Source: Tenrec ecaudatus
Taxonomy: Eukaryota; Chordata; Mammalia; Afrosoricida; Tenrecidae
Assembly (NCBI RefSeq): GCF_050624435.1
Contig: NC_134530.1
Span: forward strand, 142,516,721-142,580,720
Reading direction: 5' to 3'
DNA: 64,000 nucleotides
Under the pieces are notes generated by a model that ran no database searches, was not told the DNA's origin, and saw only the letters and a program-made list of their open reading frames with translations. Within the stretch, counting starts at the first letter, position 1; every line of letters starts with the position of its first letter. Position numbers and translations under genes: made by a program. This document shows, one piece after another, positions 1 to 11,339 of this stretch.

Positions 1-159
1 TTCCAACCTATTTTCCACACAGCGCCAAGCTGGTCTTTCTCAATGACTATGACTATCTGCTTAAGTCTGGCTCCTGTTTATGTCCTTTCAAGGGCTTTTC
101 AAACCAAACTCAAAGCCATCAGGTCAATTCTGACAGAGACTGACTGCATAAAACAAAGC

Positions 160-278
160 AGGGCTGTGAATCGTTACAGGAGTAGAAAGTCTCGTGGTTC
201 TCCGAGGAGTGGCTACTGCTTTTCAAGTGACCTTGCAGTTAGCAGCCCAGTGAGTATTCTCCACACACCAGGACTCCA
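160..278 (-). repeat. AfroSINE, partial
   Basis: The antisense head is readable: 'ttgcagttagcagcccagtg' and 'accaggactcc'. The tail half is lost. In SLC25A24 intron 1. Confidence 0.65.
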
Positions 279-1689
279 AGGGCCCTACCTCTCCTGTAAT
301 CAACCTCTAACCCTCCTAGCAGGGCCTTCATGCTGCTCATGATCCGGCCTGGCCTGCCTCTCCCAGGTTCCTTCTAATCTGCTCAGCTTCCACCCCTTGG
401 CTCTTTGGAGATCTCCGCATGGAGATCTTCCTCCGTATTGGCTCCCTTAATCGGATCCCTTTAGAACTCAAAAGAGATTGACTCAAAACACATGCTATGC
501 TAATATTGCATCAGTTATAGAACAAAAATATTATATATTCTAAAGTGGGGATATAACCAAAGGTAATCAACACTCCCTGCCATAGAATCTTTTCCAACTC
601 ATGGTGACGCTGTAGCAGAGGGTCGAACGGCCCCTGTGGGTTTCCAAGATGCTCACGCTTTAAGGGGGGAGCCAGGCTCCTGGTTCTCTCTCACAACAGT
701 CAGTGGTTTGGAACTGCTGAGCTTGCGGTTACAGCCCATCATGTAAGCATTACTCCACCAGGGCTCAGAGCAGGGGCACAGGAGAGGGACAGTTCAACCC
801 ATGACAGAATTCAACCTGAGAAATTAGGAAAAGCACAGAGATTACCCCAAAGAAAGTAGAAATTCATGAACTGAAATACTGATAGCAAAAAGTTCCAGAA
901 GAGATACTTTCAAAGAATTAATTGACAAGATTAATTGGAAGAAATATGGATTTGTGGTTTTATATATTTATATGTACATATATATCTGCAATGAAAATAC
1001 CACTGGAATTTTTATAAAGTCATTAGCAAATAGAGACAAAACGGACAGTTTTTTAAAGCATATCATGTGACTCCAGGGGAATAAAACCTGTCTCTGTGTA
1101 GGTCTTGTATCACTACGGAAGGCGGGGAAAGAAACAGCTGTTGTCTGGTATGGTTAGGGACCCAGTGACTTTCCTTCTTTAGGGAGGGAATGCCACCTTA
1201 GGCTCCCAGGCTTCCCTTGGGTTGGACAGGTTCCAAGGCTCCCTCCCCGCTGAGGACACTGAACTTCAGGCACACAAAGAAAGTGACTCATAGCCTGCAG
1301 ACATGGAAAGAAGGCTCAGCACCAGGCCACCACTCCAATCAATATATGTACTAAGGCTCTATCTTCATAATCCCTGAATGCATTGAATGTTGACTCTCCT
1401 CAATTACAGGAAGTTGAGGGAAATATGGAGGATTTTGTTTTTGGTTTTTGTGGGGTTTTTTTGGCTCATCTCTGAACCTTAGATACTACAGGCTGGCAGG
1501 ACAACGACTGTCCCAGCGGTGCAGTGTGGAAGCCCTACCTCACAGCTTGGGACCCTGCAGAGTCCTGGGCTCACAAGGCTGCCTGTCCCAGGACGCAGAT
1601 GGAGCAGTGGGGATGGCCTGCACACACCAGAGATGGCTGTCCCAGGGATGGCATTTGAAAGCAGGCACCGCACTGCTTTCCCAGGGAAA
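279..1689. other. SLC25A24 intron 1, mostly unassigned
   Basis: Apart from the SINE at 578-768 I recognise nothing. 1,440-1,690 becomes GC-rich towards exon 1 and holds a loose repetition of 'ctgtccca'. Confidence 0.6.
578..768 (-). repeat. AfroSINE
   Basis: Both ends read ('gaatcttttccaactcatgg' ... 'ccaccagggctc'). The middle is expanded by a purine run. In SLC25A24 intron 1. Confidence 0.8.
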
Positions 1690-1820
1690 CGACCGGTGGC
1701 TTTCCCACCCACGGGCCCTGGGGCGGAGTTGCTGCTCCCGATGGCGCCCCGCGAAACTCAGCCACAGCTCCGCCCAGGGCCTGGCAGTGTCCCCAGATCC
1801 GCCCCTCCCTGCCGGCCCAC

Positions 1821-2003
1821 CTCCTCAGCGTCCTGGCCCAGCGGGACGCCTAGGCTCCGGAGGCCCTGCTGCAGCTCGCCGATGTCCACCACGCCGTCGC
1901 GGTTTCGGTCCAGCTGCTGGAAGAGGCTCTGGTAGCGCGCGGGCGGCTGCTCGTCCTGGCAGGCCGCCGAGGGCAGCACGAACGCCCGCAGCCAGCGCAG
2001 CAT
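1821..2003 (-). CDS. SLC25A24: SLC25A24 (SCaMC-1) exon 1, 61 codons
   Basis: ATG at 2,003 opens [19 protein letters not shown] and the exon ends [11 protein letters not shown] at a GAG|GTGGGC donor (1,820). Length (61 codons) and phase 0 match recalled human SLC25A24 exon 1, with about 13 of 61 residues different. It carries EF-hand 1, loop D32-E43 ([12 protein letters not shown]), with R in place of the usual G at loop position 4 but every ligand present. The start context ACC-ATG has the favourable A at -3. The exon lies 23.7 kb downstream of the stop of the carrier gene on its right, so it belongs to a second gene leaving the window to the left, unless the assembly is misordered. A less likely alternative is that it is the displaced first exon of the paralogue. 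Confidence 0.85.
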
Positions 2004-2013
2004 GGTCCCGCCG

Positions 2014-2056
2014 CGAGAGACAGGGACAGAGACAGAGAGACAGAGACAGAGAGGAG
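2014..2056 (-). repeat. Pyrimidine-rich (TCTCTGTC)n tract in the SLC25A24 5' leader
   Basis: On the coding strand this is an imperfect TCTCTGTC repeat ending about 11 bases before the ATG. Such an unstable tract next to the start codon would vary in length between individuals and lies inside the leader of the mRNA. Confidence 0.7.
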
Positions 2057-2687
2057 CTCGCAGGCCCGCGGGGTCCTGGTCACCAGGAGGACTCGCAGGA
2101 CTGCTCCAGCCTGCCTGGGAGGGGCCGCGGCGGCGGAATGGCGTTTGGGGCGTCGTCCGGGGCGCGGCTACTGGAGACCTCACCCGCCCCGCTGCAGCTG
2201 CCAGGGAGGAGCTGGCCCAGGGATCGGGCGGCGCCCGCAGAGGGGCGGGAGAGGGGGGGGCTGATGGCGGGGCCGGGCTCTCCCCGTCCCCCCCCCCCCC
2301 CCGCCCCCAGCGCTCCAGGAAGAACAAGGTGAGGGCCCTTTGACAGAACTAGAGCCTGAAATCAGAAACTAAATCTGAGCCCTAACCTTGCTGACTCTGT
2401 GTTTGCAAAGGCTCAAAATGCAGTAAGGAACTTGGGTGAATTCAGGTCCAAAGTGTGTGCATCTGGGGAGGGAGCTGTGGAAATACACATTTCTGACCTG
2501 AAGGCTCTGGGTCGGTGTGGGGGAACCCTTAGCGAACTTCTCTTAAATGGTTTTCTTTGCTGAGAAATGGGGCCATGTGTGGCTTGTCTCACACCGTTTT
2601 CTGACGTTTTCCTGTGACTCTGCAAGACATGACACGTCACTTCTCTGGGCCAGTTTTCCATTCACAAAAGTCGGGAGTTGGCTTATC

Positions 2688-2888
2688 AAACTGACTACCA
2701 TCGAACTGATTCTGACTCACAGTGGCTCTACTGGACAGGCTGGAACTGGTCTGTGAGTGTCTGAGGCTCAGGCCAGCAGAGCAGCGGCTGATTTCCAACT
2801 GAGAGTCTGAGGTTAGCATCCCGGTGCACAAGCACTGAGGCCCCACGGATCCTGAGTTGGCTTCTATTAGCAACGATCACTCCAGGGG
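2688..2888 (-). repeat. AfroSINE, degenerate
   Basis: The tail 'ctgattctgactcacagtgg' is clear; the head is badly eroded. It lies 360 bases upstream of the SLC25A24 CpG island. Confidence 0.65.
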
Positions 2889-3887
2889 TCAGAGATTCTG
2901 GGCCTGCACACCTTGGAGTGTAATTCGGCTTTAAGACACAGAAGAGCTGTGTCTGTGAGCATCCATTAAAGAAATGAAAGGGCCTTCTGAGAAAAGATCA
3001 GCACCCGTCCCATCTAGGTGGACAGGGGTAAACAGAGGACAACTTCGTTATTAAAAATAAAAACAAGAACATAATTGGCACGATCTGTCTTAGATGAATC
3101 AACCGAAGCGACTGGCATGGTTTCAGAAAAGTATCAAGATGGGTCTAGTCCCGAGGCATGGAGTTTACAACTCAGGTAGGACCCAACTTCGATCCGCACT
3201 AGGAGAGCTAATGACAGGGACATCAGACTAACCTTGATGTTTCAGCTGGATACACTTGAAGACATGGCTTTGACTCAGAGACCAGAAGAACATGACTATC
3301 TGAGTCAGCCTACACAATGTCTGCTTCACTTGGGGTGTGTAAGGTCTTAGTCTTCTAACTTGCCCATCAAAGGAGATGTCAGTAATTGTGATTATATCTG
3401 TAATCCAGCTACTTACCAGAAACTCCCGTGCATTCCTGTACAGTTGTTGGCTAGTTTTCTCTCAGGATGCTCTGAGTCACCAAAGACCACTTGTTCCCGC
3501 AGAAGGCACACACTCTGGGCTCTGAATCTACCTCCCTTCACCATGTTGTGTGTAAGAAAGAGGGGTTTGCTGTTGTAAAGATCTACAGCCTTCAGGGAGG
3601 TTCTACTCTGGCTTACAGGGTTGTTATCAGTTACAACCAACTTTTTTGTAGTGGGCTTTATTTTTTGTCCTGTAACATTTTATATGTTTATGACATTTCC
3701 AAATCTAGAGTTCATTACTAGAATCATCTTGAAACCAATTTGCCTGCTTTCATTACACTCAAATTCTAGTTTTATTAAAAAGTATTGCCTTCTTTTGGGA
3801 TAGATTTCAAATTTCATTAAAATGTGTATGAATCCTCTCTATTTGAAATCATACTAGACTCGCTTCTTTTACTTTCTTCTTTTTTGC

Positions 3888-4275
3888 AGAAACCAGAAAA
3901 TGTGTCAACATCTTTACTGAGAACATGTTTGCACAAAAATGTGCAAGGGACTGTTCATAGCAGATCTGTATAGCTTCATTTGTCATCGCCAAACACAAGA
4001 AAACAGATGTTCTTTGATGGGTGAACCTATAAATCCAGTTATATCCATAAAGTGAACACTACCCATCCATAAAGAGAAATAGACTATTAACACAGGCAAC
4101 AATGCGTGTGAAGAAAAACAAACTTGATTCTTGTTTAGCTCCATTTATATGGCCTTCCAGAAACTTCCAAAGGAGCAGTGACTGTCATGGGTAGAGGATT
4201 GAGGGAGGGACCACAGAGCTTTCTGGAGGCATGAAACTGGTCTGTCTTTTGATCATGGTGTTGCCTACAAATGAG
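3888..4275 (+). mobile_element. Old L1 (L1M-type) ORF2 end / 3' UTR fragment
   Basis: The text follows the L1M 3' pattern: 'gttcatagcagatctgtata', 'gatgggtgaacc', 'aaagagaaatagactatt', 'ctccatttatatggccttcc', then a tail like 'gggagggaccacagagc'. Strongly diverged, so pre-afrotherian in age. Confidence 0.65.
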
Positions 4276-4540
4276 TAAATGGAATATGAATTCTTACCTC
4301 TATCTCAAAAGAGCACGGAGAAGGTCAAAGTCATTTGTGACCGGCCTCACACTCCAAGCCTTGCTACTGAATTTGTGGTCCATCAACAAGCCACGTCAGC
4401 CTCACAAATGCAGAATCCCAGGCCCACTCACTAATGAAGGCAAGAGGCTCAGAGCAGTTCATTTGTATATTGACTGGGAATCACTGATACCCAGAGCGGA
4501 GCGGATTTTTATACCTATGTCTGTTTCCAACTATTATATA

Positions 4541-4620
4541 GGGGTCGGCAAACTTTTAAGAGGGAGGAACCAATCCTGTTTAAAAATCATTTGAGAGCCT
4601 TAAATATATTTTTACAAACA
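4541..4620 (+). mobile_element. hAT-type terminal fragment
   Basis: 'aggggtcggcaaacttttaa' is the terminal sequence shared by MER20-type hAT elements; nothing further is readable. Confidence 0.35.
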
Positions 4621-4939
4621 TATGAAATCACCATTATCTGAATAATATCCTTCCAATAAAAGGGTGGTAGTTTTATTTTCAGAGCTGCATGTACATAGCA
4701 AAAGTGTATGCACATAAGACTTGCCAATTGCAGTTGTCAGATGCCTGGTCTGTAAGGTAAGGCAGAGAGTGAGGGGAAGCATGTAGAAACTTGATAACAA
4801 TTTGATCATTTTATATTTATTGATTCTAATACAGCACTCCTCACCTGTTGGCATGATTCGGTTACAAAGACCAGGCCGTATGGGAACTCTGCAGTGTGTG
4901 AGACTGGAGAATGACCACATGAGATCACCACATGAAGGG

Positions 4940-4992
4940 TAACTTCATAACTGCCAAGTTACACCATTCCATGCCTGCCCACGCACTGAGAA
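4940..4992 (+). repeat. 53-bp segment shared with 24,570-24,622
   Basis: 'taacttcataactgcc' ... 'ttacaccattccat' ... 'ctgcccacgcactgagaa'. Same orientation, about 93% identical, family unknown. Confidence 0.75.
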
Positions 4993-5159
4993 GCACAGCG
5001 CGGTCAAGCTGAAGGATGCATAACGGCAACCAGTTGCTCTCACCTCAGACTACAACATCCATCACTATTGGACCTACATTATTAATGTACAAAGTAGACA
5101 GATTTTATTATCGTGAAATGTCAGCTAATGAGATGGTTGATAAGTGATAAAGACCAAAC

Positions 5160-5382
5160 CCAATCTGCTGTCACTGATTCGATTCCAACTCATCACAACC
5201 CTATAGGACAAGGTAGAACTGCCCGGGGCTGGGGGCAGGTGGGGGGGGGTCAGTGGGTGTGTCCAAGACTGCACCTCTTTATGGGATACAGAGCATCTTT
5301 TTCTCTCGTGGTCCGGCTGGTGTTTTCTAACTGCTGACCTGTAAGTTAGTAGGCCTGTGAGTAATCCACCAGGGCTTAGAAG
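5160..5382 (-). repeat. AfroSINE with G-rich expansion
   Basis: 'tcgattccaactcatcacaa' to 'aatccaccagggctta', with a G-run expansion at 5,221-5,255 that would support a G4. Confidence 0.8.
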
Positions 5383-5731
5383 TGAGGAATAGATATAAAA
5401 AAAACAAGTTTTTCATTTCAATTTTCTTGTAATTCATTTTTACTCCATTTTAAAGAAGTATCTCTCTACATTGGGTTGGGAAACACTGTTATTTTACAGA
5501 TAAAGTATAATGAACAATAACAACTTCATACGAGAGGAAAACTTTTTAACATAAGCACTTAAATGTCTGATTGAGAGAACCCATTCCTACCTATTTTCAT
5601 GGTAGCTTCCCAGGTCCCGTGCTTCCTATGGAAAACAGAAGTAGTAACCCTGAACTTCCTTCAGCCAATTCCATTTTTAGGGGTAGGACAAGATAAACCT
5701 AGAACAGCATGTTAGCAGATATTAAGGAAGT

Positions 5732-6160
5732 TCTGGTAGTTACATAATCTCATTACAATTTGAAGATATATGGAAGTGTAGGGGTGGAGTCTAGCCTGTC
5801 AATCAGGTCGCAGTCTGATGGTGCCTCCTTGTGGGTGTGGCCTTCTCATAAGGAGGGTCCTGGGAACTTCTCCCTCTCTCTTTGCCTTCACTTTCCTGTT
5901 GGCGGATCCTGGTTGCTGCCAGAGCCCTGGAGTTGCGCCCATCACCATTAGCTTCACAGGACTTTGCAACAAGTAAAATCTGCATCATTGCATGTGGCTT
6001 CATGACTCTGAAGAGGGATTTATGGACTAGTATCAGACTTATGGACTCGAGTTGGACTGGGCTGGGATGCTTTCCTTATATACTTCTTGATATAAAGCTC
6101 TTTCTTACACATATATGACAGTCACTGGATTTGTTTCTCTAGTCAACCCGGCCTAACACA
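5732..6160 (+). repeat. Solo LTR, same MaLR/ERVL-class family
   Basis: Runs from 'tctggtagttacataatc' to 'gcctaacaca', with the family blocks 'ggggtggagtctagcctgtc', 'ttgatataaagctctttc' and 'ttgtttctctagtcaaccc'. Shorter than its relatives, lacking part of the middle. Flanks gaagt and gaatc share only three bases. Confidence 0.7.
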
Positions 6161-6256
6161 GAATCTGCTTGAAGTCAATTTAAGCATCAAAATAAAAGAT
6201 GCTAAAGAATTCTGTTCTATTGAATGAAACAGGAACCCACTAACACTGACATACAA

Positions 6257-6330
6257 GGGGGCTTACAAAAATTCATGTATACATGAAATTAAAAAGCAAT
6301 GGAATTTTTCCATGAAAACATGGGATAAGA
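6257..6330. mobile_element. Mariner-type MITE, decayed copy
   Basis: 'ggggcttacaaaaattcatg' followed by an AT-rich centre and 'ggaatttttccatgaa'. Same architecture as the copy at 7,242, but the right terminal 'gaagcccc' is lost. Confidence 0.5.
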
Positions 6331-7241
6331 GAAAATTATTTTCTATAGCTGGATATCAATAAATAAGTGTTGAAGGAATGATGAAACTAAAAAATCACCA
6401 CATGGCAATCATTGTTGGAATAGTAATGAATTAATGCAAATAAGAAACAGCAATGAATACTTAGAGTCTAAGTCTTAGATCAATTGATTAAATTTGAATA
6501 AGGAATGTGGTAGTTTATTGCTTCAAACTACCTATCCCCCATATAACATAATCAATGGCTACTGGAAAATGTGATTTTGCAGTGGAGAAGTCTAGTAATG
6601 TTACATGACTCAAAACTTAAACTTAATTCCACCAGAGGTGGACCTAGTTTAAAATAAGCATTGAGTATACATCTGTTAACTGAAGTAATTGCTTCCCTAC
6701 TTTACCACGCAATCTACTGAAAAGTTTCGTTCAGATTTCATATTTGTCTACCTTTCCTTTTAACATACCATACAGTTTATGAAAATTGAATCCATTATAT
6801 TTGTTACCTCATGGTAACATTCGATTTATATGCAAATGGCGTTCTCTACTCTGCCCAGCTCAGAGGCCCTACCTACACTTAAGACTGTCTGGACCATTCT
6901 TCAGAAACATAGTCCATTTTGTTTAGTGCCCAGTTCTTATCATCTTTGGTTACCTGCTTTCCAGCAGGAGAGCAGATTCACAACACCCAAGTCCAAAGGG
7001 TATCTGGGGAGTGGCCAGGAATGTGTGAGTCAGTCTCAGTGACATCAGAAATACCCATGAGGAGGAAATCTACAGTCCGAAAACTAGAATCATGTTACAG
7101 AGAAGGAAAACAATGAATGCACTGAGAAACAAAACCACACGACGTCAAAGCATGACTACTAGAAATTTTATTATCTACTTCTCTGTTTGAGAAGACAGTG
7201 GAAGGCAGTGGGTGGTGATACTTTCATGAACATTTTGCAGC

Positions 7242-7317
7242 AGGGGCTTCAAAAAGCATGTGGGAAAAGTCCACTATCTTTTCCTTCCACTTTCCCACAC
7301 ACTTGTTGAAGCCCTCT
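7242..7317. mobile_element. Mariner-type MITE with long inverted repeats
   Basis: Arms 7,243-7,270 and 7,289-7,316 ('ggggcttcaaaaagcatgtg' against the complement of 'cacttgttgaagccctc') pair over about 28 bases with three mismatches. They leave a loop of under 20 bases. The whole folds as a hairpin. Confidence 0.65.
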
Positions 7318-7477
7318 GTAGAGGACGAAGAAAAGAACCTGCAGTTGCTTTACTTTTGTAGAAAATAGCTACCCCAAATCACATTAGACACCTGAAGTAT
7401 TCCCACAAGCAACGTGCTCTAAACACTGAAGAGTTAGGAACCCTATTGTAGTCACTGAGATTAAAACACTAATAAAA

Positions 7478-7672
7478 ACCCAACCAAACTCATCAATCAA
7501 GTCTGGTCCATCTCACATTGACCTTCAATACCGAGTAGAACTGCCCTTTGGGTTTCTGGGGCAATACATCTTCATGAGAGCAGACAGCCTCATCTTCCTC
7601 TAGAGCAGCACCTGGTTGGTTTCAACTGCTAACCTTGCAGCTAATAATAGTCCCACAGTAGCCCACTGCGAC
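7478..7672 (-). repeat. AfroSINE
   Basis: Eroded copy. 'accgagtagaactgcccttt' and 'aaccttgcagctaataatag' are the diagnostic parts. Confidence 0.7.
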
Positions 7673-7814
7673 CCTCACTGTACGACGAACGGGGCCACAA
7701 ACACGGAAACAGAAGTACTAGTCGCAAGAGGTTCTGTCAGCAACTGTTCCTGCTCCGGTAACAAACTACAAATCAGATGTGAATTGGTGTTGTTTCCCAC
7801 ATACTGGGTCCATT

Positions 7815-7990
7815 CCCTCATTGGATATTTACTGTCTGCTCTGGGCCAGGCACAGACCTCCATACAGGGGATCCAGCAGTGAGGAAAACATCAAAATCCC
7901 CTGCCCTCACAGAGCACACAATTATTCAGGAGAGACAAAACACAGCATAGATCAGATGTGGTCATGCTATGGAGAAAAAGAAAGTCAGCA
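7815..7990 (+). mobile_element. L2 LINE 3' fragment
   Basis: 'ctgggccaggcacagacc', 'ggggatccagcagtgaggaa' and 'cccctgccctcacagagc' are the classic L2 3' phrases, in order. Confidence 0.75.
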
Positions 7991-8041
7991 ACAACAGGTA
8001 ATGCCAGAGTTTCCATGCCAGAGATTCTGCTAGAGGGTGGC

Positions 8042-8767
8042 TGACGGGTCCTGATGGCATAGTGCCTGGGGGCTTAGTGTGGCAGTTACATAATCCGAGG
8101 TCAATTTGGGACTTTAGAGGATTGAGAGTGAAGGGGTGGAGTCTAATCTGTCAATCGGGTCATAGCCAATGAGACCTCTGTGTGGGCATGGCCTTCTCCT
8201 GTAGATTCTGGGAACTCCTGTATTTTCCTCCTTGAAGGCGGGAGAAACTCTCTGGGCTCACTCCCTGAGAGACACTGTACTGACAAGACACAGCACTACA
8301 CTGATAGACCCCATGTCCCGGGAACTGGAGGAGCCACATGGAGACCCCTGCCAGCACTGAGATGCTTCTACCACCGCTGGATCCACAGGACTTTGCACTT
8401 GCGGACCTGTGATCTTCCTGCATTCACGTCATTGCATGTGTTTGGTGAGTCTGAAGAGGACTTTATAGATTGATATTGGACATATAGGCAAATATCGGAC
8501 TTATGGACTTGATCTAGACTGGGCTGGGATGTTTTCTCAATATTCAATTGCTCTTGTATATAAAATTCTTTCCTATACACATATGCATGTCTATGAATTA
8601 GTCTACCAGGACTAACACACTTAGCTACTCTCCCGAAGGTTGGCAACTCAAACCCACTAGCGGCTCTAGTAGAGAAAAAATGCCCCAGTTTGCTTCTGTA
8701 AAGATGACACCTGGGAGACTCAATGGCACATTCTGCTCTGCCATAAGGGTCATTGTGAGTCAGCATT
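8042..8767 (+). repeat. AfroSINE split by the solo LTR
   Basis: Head 8,042-8,077 ('cctgatggcatagtgcctgg'), then body from 8,620 ('ttggcaactcaaaccc' B-box region) to 'cattgtgagtca'. The LTR insertion lies within the tRNA-like head. Confidence 0.8.
8078..8619 (+). repeat. Solo LTR inserted into an AfroSINE, exact 5-bp TSD
   Basis: 542 bases from TGTGGCAGTTAC to ACTAACACA. It is flanked by cttag at 8,073-8,077 and 8,620-8,624. The SINE head stops at the left duplication and resumes at the right one, proving the boundaries and showing that the SINE is older. A 5-bp duplication and TG...CA ends fit ERVL/MaLR integration. Confidence 0.85.
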
Positions 8768-11339
8768 TCACTTGAGAGCAGTGAGTTTGGCCAGTGTGGG
8801 GCCGGAGGGGGTGGGGGAGGGGTTCTGAGTCAGTATTATTGATTTCCTCTGTTACTGGGATTCACTCGCACCTCTGGGTTCTATAAAAGCCAGTTGTCTC
8901 CAGGTAGATTCTGAATCATGAGGACATACTCATGGGTGCCAGAATGGACTGGGTGGCAACTGATCGGGGCCCCTGAGTGGGGCAAATGATTCATGTGCTT
9001 GACTGCCAACTGAAAGGGTGGCATTTCCAGTCCAAACTTCAGCCATTAAGAATTCTATATATCCAAGTTCCAGTGTTCTGTAGACAGTGGGGGTGGGACA
9101 TAAAATAACAAGAAACAAAAGAATGTGAAACTCAACAAACATTGGCTGCCTAACTTCATTCAAAAAGTTATGCTGCACAGAGAGGAGCTTCACATGCATT
9201 AAATGTCTGTCACTCACTTTTCTAATGGTTCTTCTGCTCTGTCTTTTATTTCTTTCCTGTCGTTTTGCTACAATGAATTCAAAATTGCAATTGTATTCCA
9301 GTTTGTTTGCTGTATCTTTGGAATATCGTTAAACACAGCGTGATTTGAATCTTTGTAGCAATTTGCTGAACATGTATCTTTGTCATCAGTTTCAAACCCT
9401 TTTGAGAGCTTCCCATTGGCAAAGAGTTCACCTCTTCAGGTGCATTCTTAAAATGCTTTTTACTATTTTTTTCTGTCTGGGATAAACTTCATCACCTTGT
9501 GGCCAAGCAGGGAGGGGGGCCATGTCCACGGTGTAGTGAGGCTAACAGCTTCATAGAGGACGCTGTCACCTACAGGTGACGCCTGGCAGGTTAACTAGTA
9601 AATGCTGAGAGAGCACCAGAGGCAGGAGGTGAAAGGAAAGTGAACCTCTTTTATTTTTTTCCTCATCAATATAAAAATAGATTCCTAAAATACACTGTAG
9701 AAAAGAAGCAGAAAATGCATATTGTGATTTAAGTAAAACTTGGGAGAAAGCAAAATACTAGATGCAATGCCATCTGTTTTTTCTGTTGTGGAAAATATTA
9801 TATTCATAATTTTTATATTCATTCCCTGTGTATTCCTGTATGATCAGTCAATGGAAGGCGTGTGATATACTTATCTTAAAGATTATCTTACATATTGTAA
9901 AAGTAATCTAGCCCATCAGCAGCTTCCCCCAGTAACAAAACCAAAGGTTCATAATGAGTCAGGGTTTTTATAATCCCTGCAAATGGTTTCTCAGTGACAC
10001 AGGCACCTAGATACACCTGGCAGTAAATAAGCCAAACCAAACTCACTGCTGACTCACAGTGGCCCTATAGGACAGGGAAGAACTGTCCCTGTGGATTTCA
10101 GAGGCTGTAAGTCTGTGGGCGTAGAAAGACTCATCTTCGCCCCCAGGTCCACTGGTGGGTTCAAATGGCAGGCTTTGTGATTAGCAGCCCGATGCATAAC
10201 CACTGGGCCACCAAAGTAGTGCATTTAGGTTGAAGAAAGGAACATTTTAAAAAGGATGTGACACAACTCCGGCTTGCACGGCATTGGCCAGTCTGCTGGC
10301 CAGGGCAGCTAGACAGCCTGGTAGGGAGGCTGACGGGGCCAACGAACCATGCACAGCCTCTAGGTATGTGGGAATCGTGAAGGTCACTTTGGCAGAGGGC
10401 TCTACTTCAGCTGGGAATAAACTGTCAAGGGAGGGAGAGTGGTTGCCATGCAAAGTTATGACAAGGACACCCGGACAGGTAGACATCCCTATCAGAGGGA
10501 TGAGGGGTACTGATGGGAAGTCAAGTCAGGAGAGGGGAAAGGGAGTGGACACATCTGGGGGAAGCACAAATGCATGGCTATTGGTAGAAAAAGGGGGAGG
10601 ACCTAATTCCAAGTGTGTGTGTGGGGGGGGCGGGTTATGATTCAAGATACTTTCAAAGACCCTTAGAGGTAAGTATCTCTGATAATATGCATCGAATAAG
10701 CCACATTGTGCCACTTTCTGGGCACATCATGGGGACTCAGGCCAAGTGCCAAAGAACACTAGGGAATCCTGGACCTTCAAGGTGAACAACACGCTCCAAC
10801 GGCCACACCAGAGAGATCCAGTGCGACACTCCACTAGGTGAACCGGACTCTACCTCGGACACCTTGTAACCTGAGGACTGAGGAATTCATGGGGTTTGAA
10901 GAAGCAGAAGACAGCTAAACCAAGACTATTGAGCTGTCGGTAGGCATACACACATCAATTCCCTATGTGCTGTATTAAGATATATATTATTCCAGCAAAC
11001 CTGTGACTGATATTCTCAGTGAATACTATTGTAAAAGTTCTCTGACAACCAACTCCCATTGTTTGTGTAAATAGTGTCCAGCGACCAAAGGATTGATTCT
11101 GTACAAGTGAATAAATCAGGTCTTGTGGTAGGGAGTTAGCCTACATTGGCTTAATATCCTTCTCTCAACAGTGTTTTTTTAAAATTAGCACCAGGGGCTA
11201 ATCAATGACAATATTAATGGAAGATCTTTATGCCTTAGGGAAGTGATCAATAAGACCCTCTATCATAAATTAACCAGGGGGTCTCTCGAAGGAGCCAAAG
11301 GCAGATTAAAATAAAAGCATAGATCCAGGAATGGGTTTG
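8768..11339. other. Intergenic stretch
   Basis: One SINE (10,030-10,215). 10,216-11,339 has a higher GC content and an open frame of 118 codons (plus, 10,284-10,640) without recognisable motifs. It may be unclassified repeat. Confidence 0.5.
10030..10215 (-). repeat. AfroSINE
   Basis: Well kept: 'gactcacagtggccctatag' to 'aaccactgggccacc'. It keeps the central block absent from paenungulate copies. Confidence 0.82.

Larger units (their letters stand above)
1690..2330. promoter_or_regulatory. SLC25A24: CpG island promoter and 5' UTR of SLC25A24
   Basis: The only strongly CpG-rich stretch in the window, covering exon 1 and about 330 bases upstream. It holds a GC box (aggggcggga, 2,241-2,250), a second CCGCCCC near 2,184, and no TATA box at a sensible distance. 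A 16-base C run at about 2,288-2,303 and G-rich DNA upstream could form G4 structures. The pattern suggests a broad, housekeeping-type initiation region. The transcription start cannot be placed from sequence. Confidence 0.75.
2889..5159. other. Intergenic stretch
   Basis: Contains the old L1 fragment (3,888-4,275), the hAT scrap and the shared 53-mer. The rest, including 2,889-3,887, shows no recognisable feature. Confidence 0.6.

Noticed and set aside
1448-2332. 294-codon open frame on the plus strand
   Set aside because: It lies over the SLC25A24 CpG island, antisense to exon 1. GC-rich DNA keeps it open by chance, and the product has no domain.
10284-10640. 118-codon plus-strand frame
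   Set aside because: No domain, no splice context, and an overlapping open frame on the opposite strand; left as unassigned DNA.
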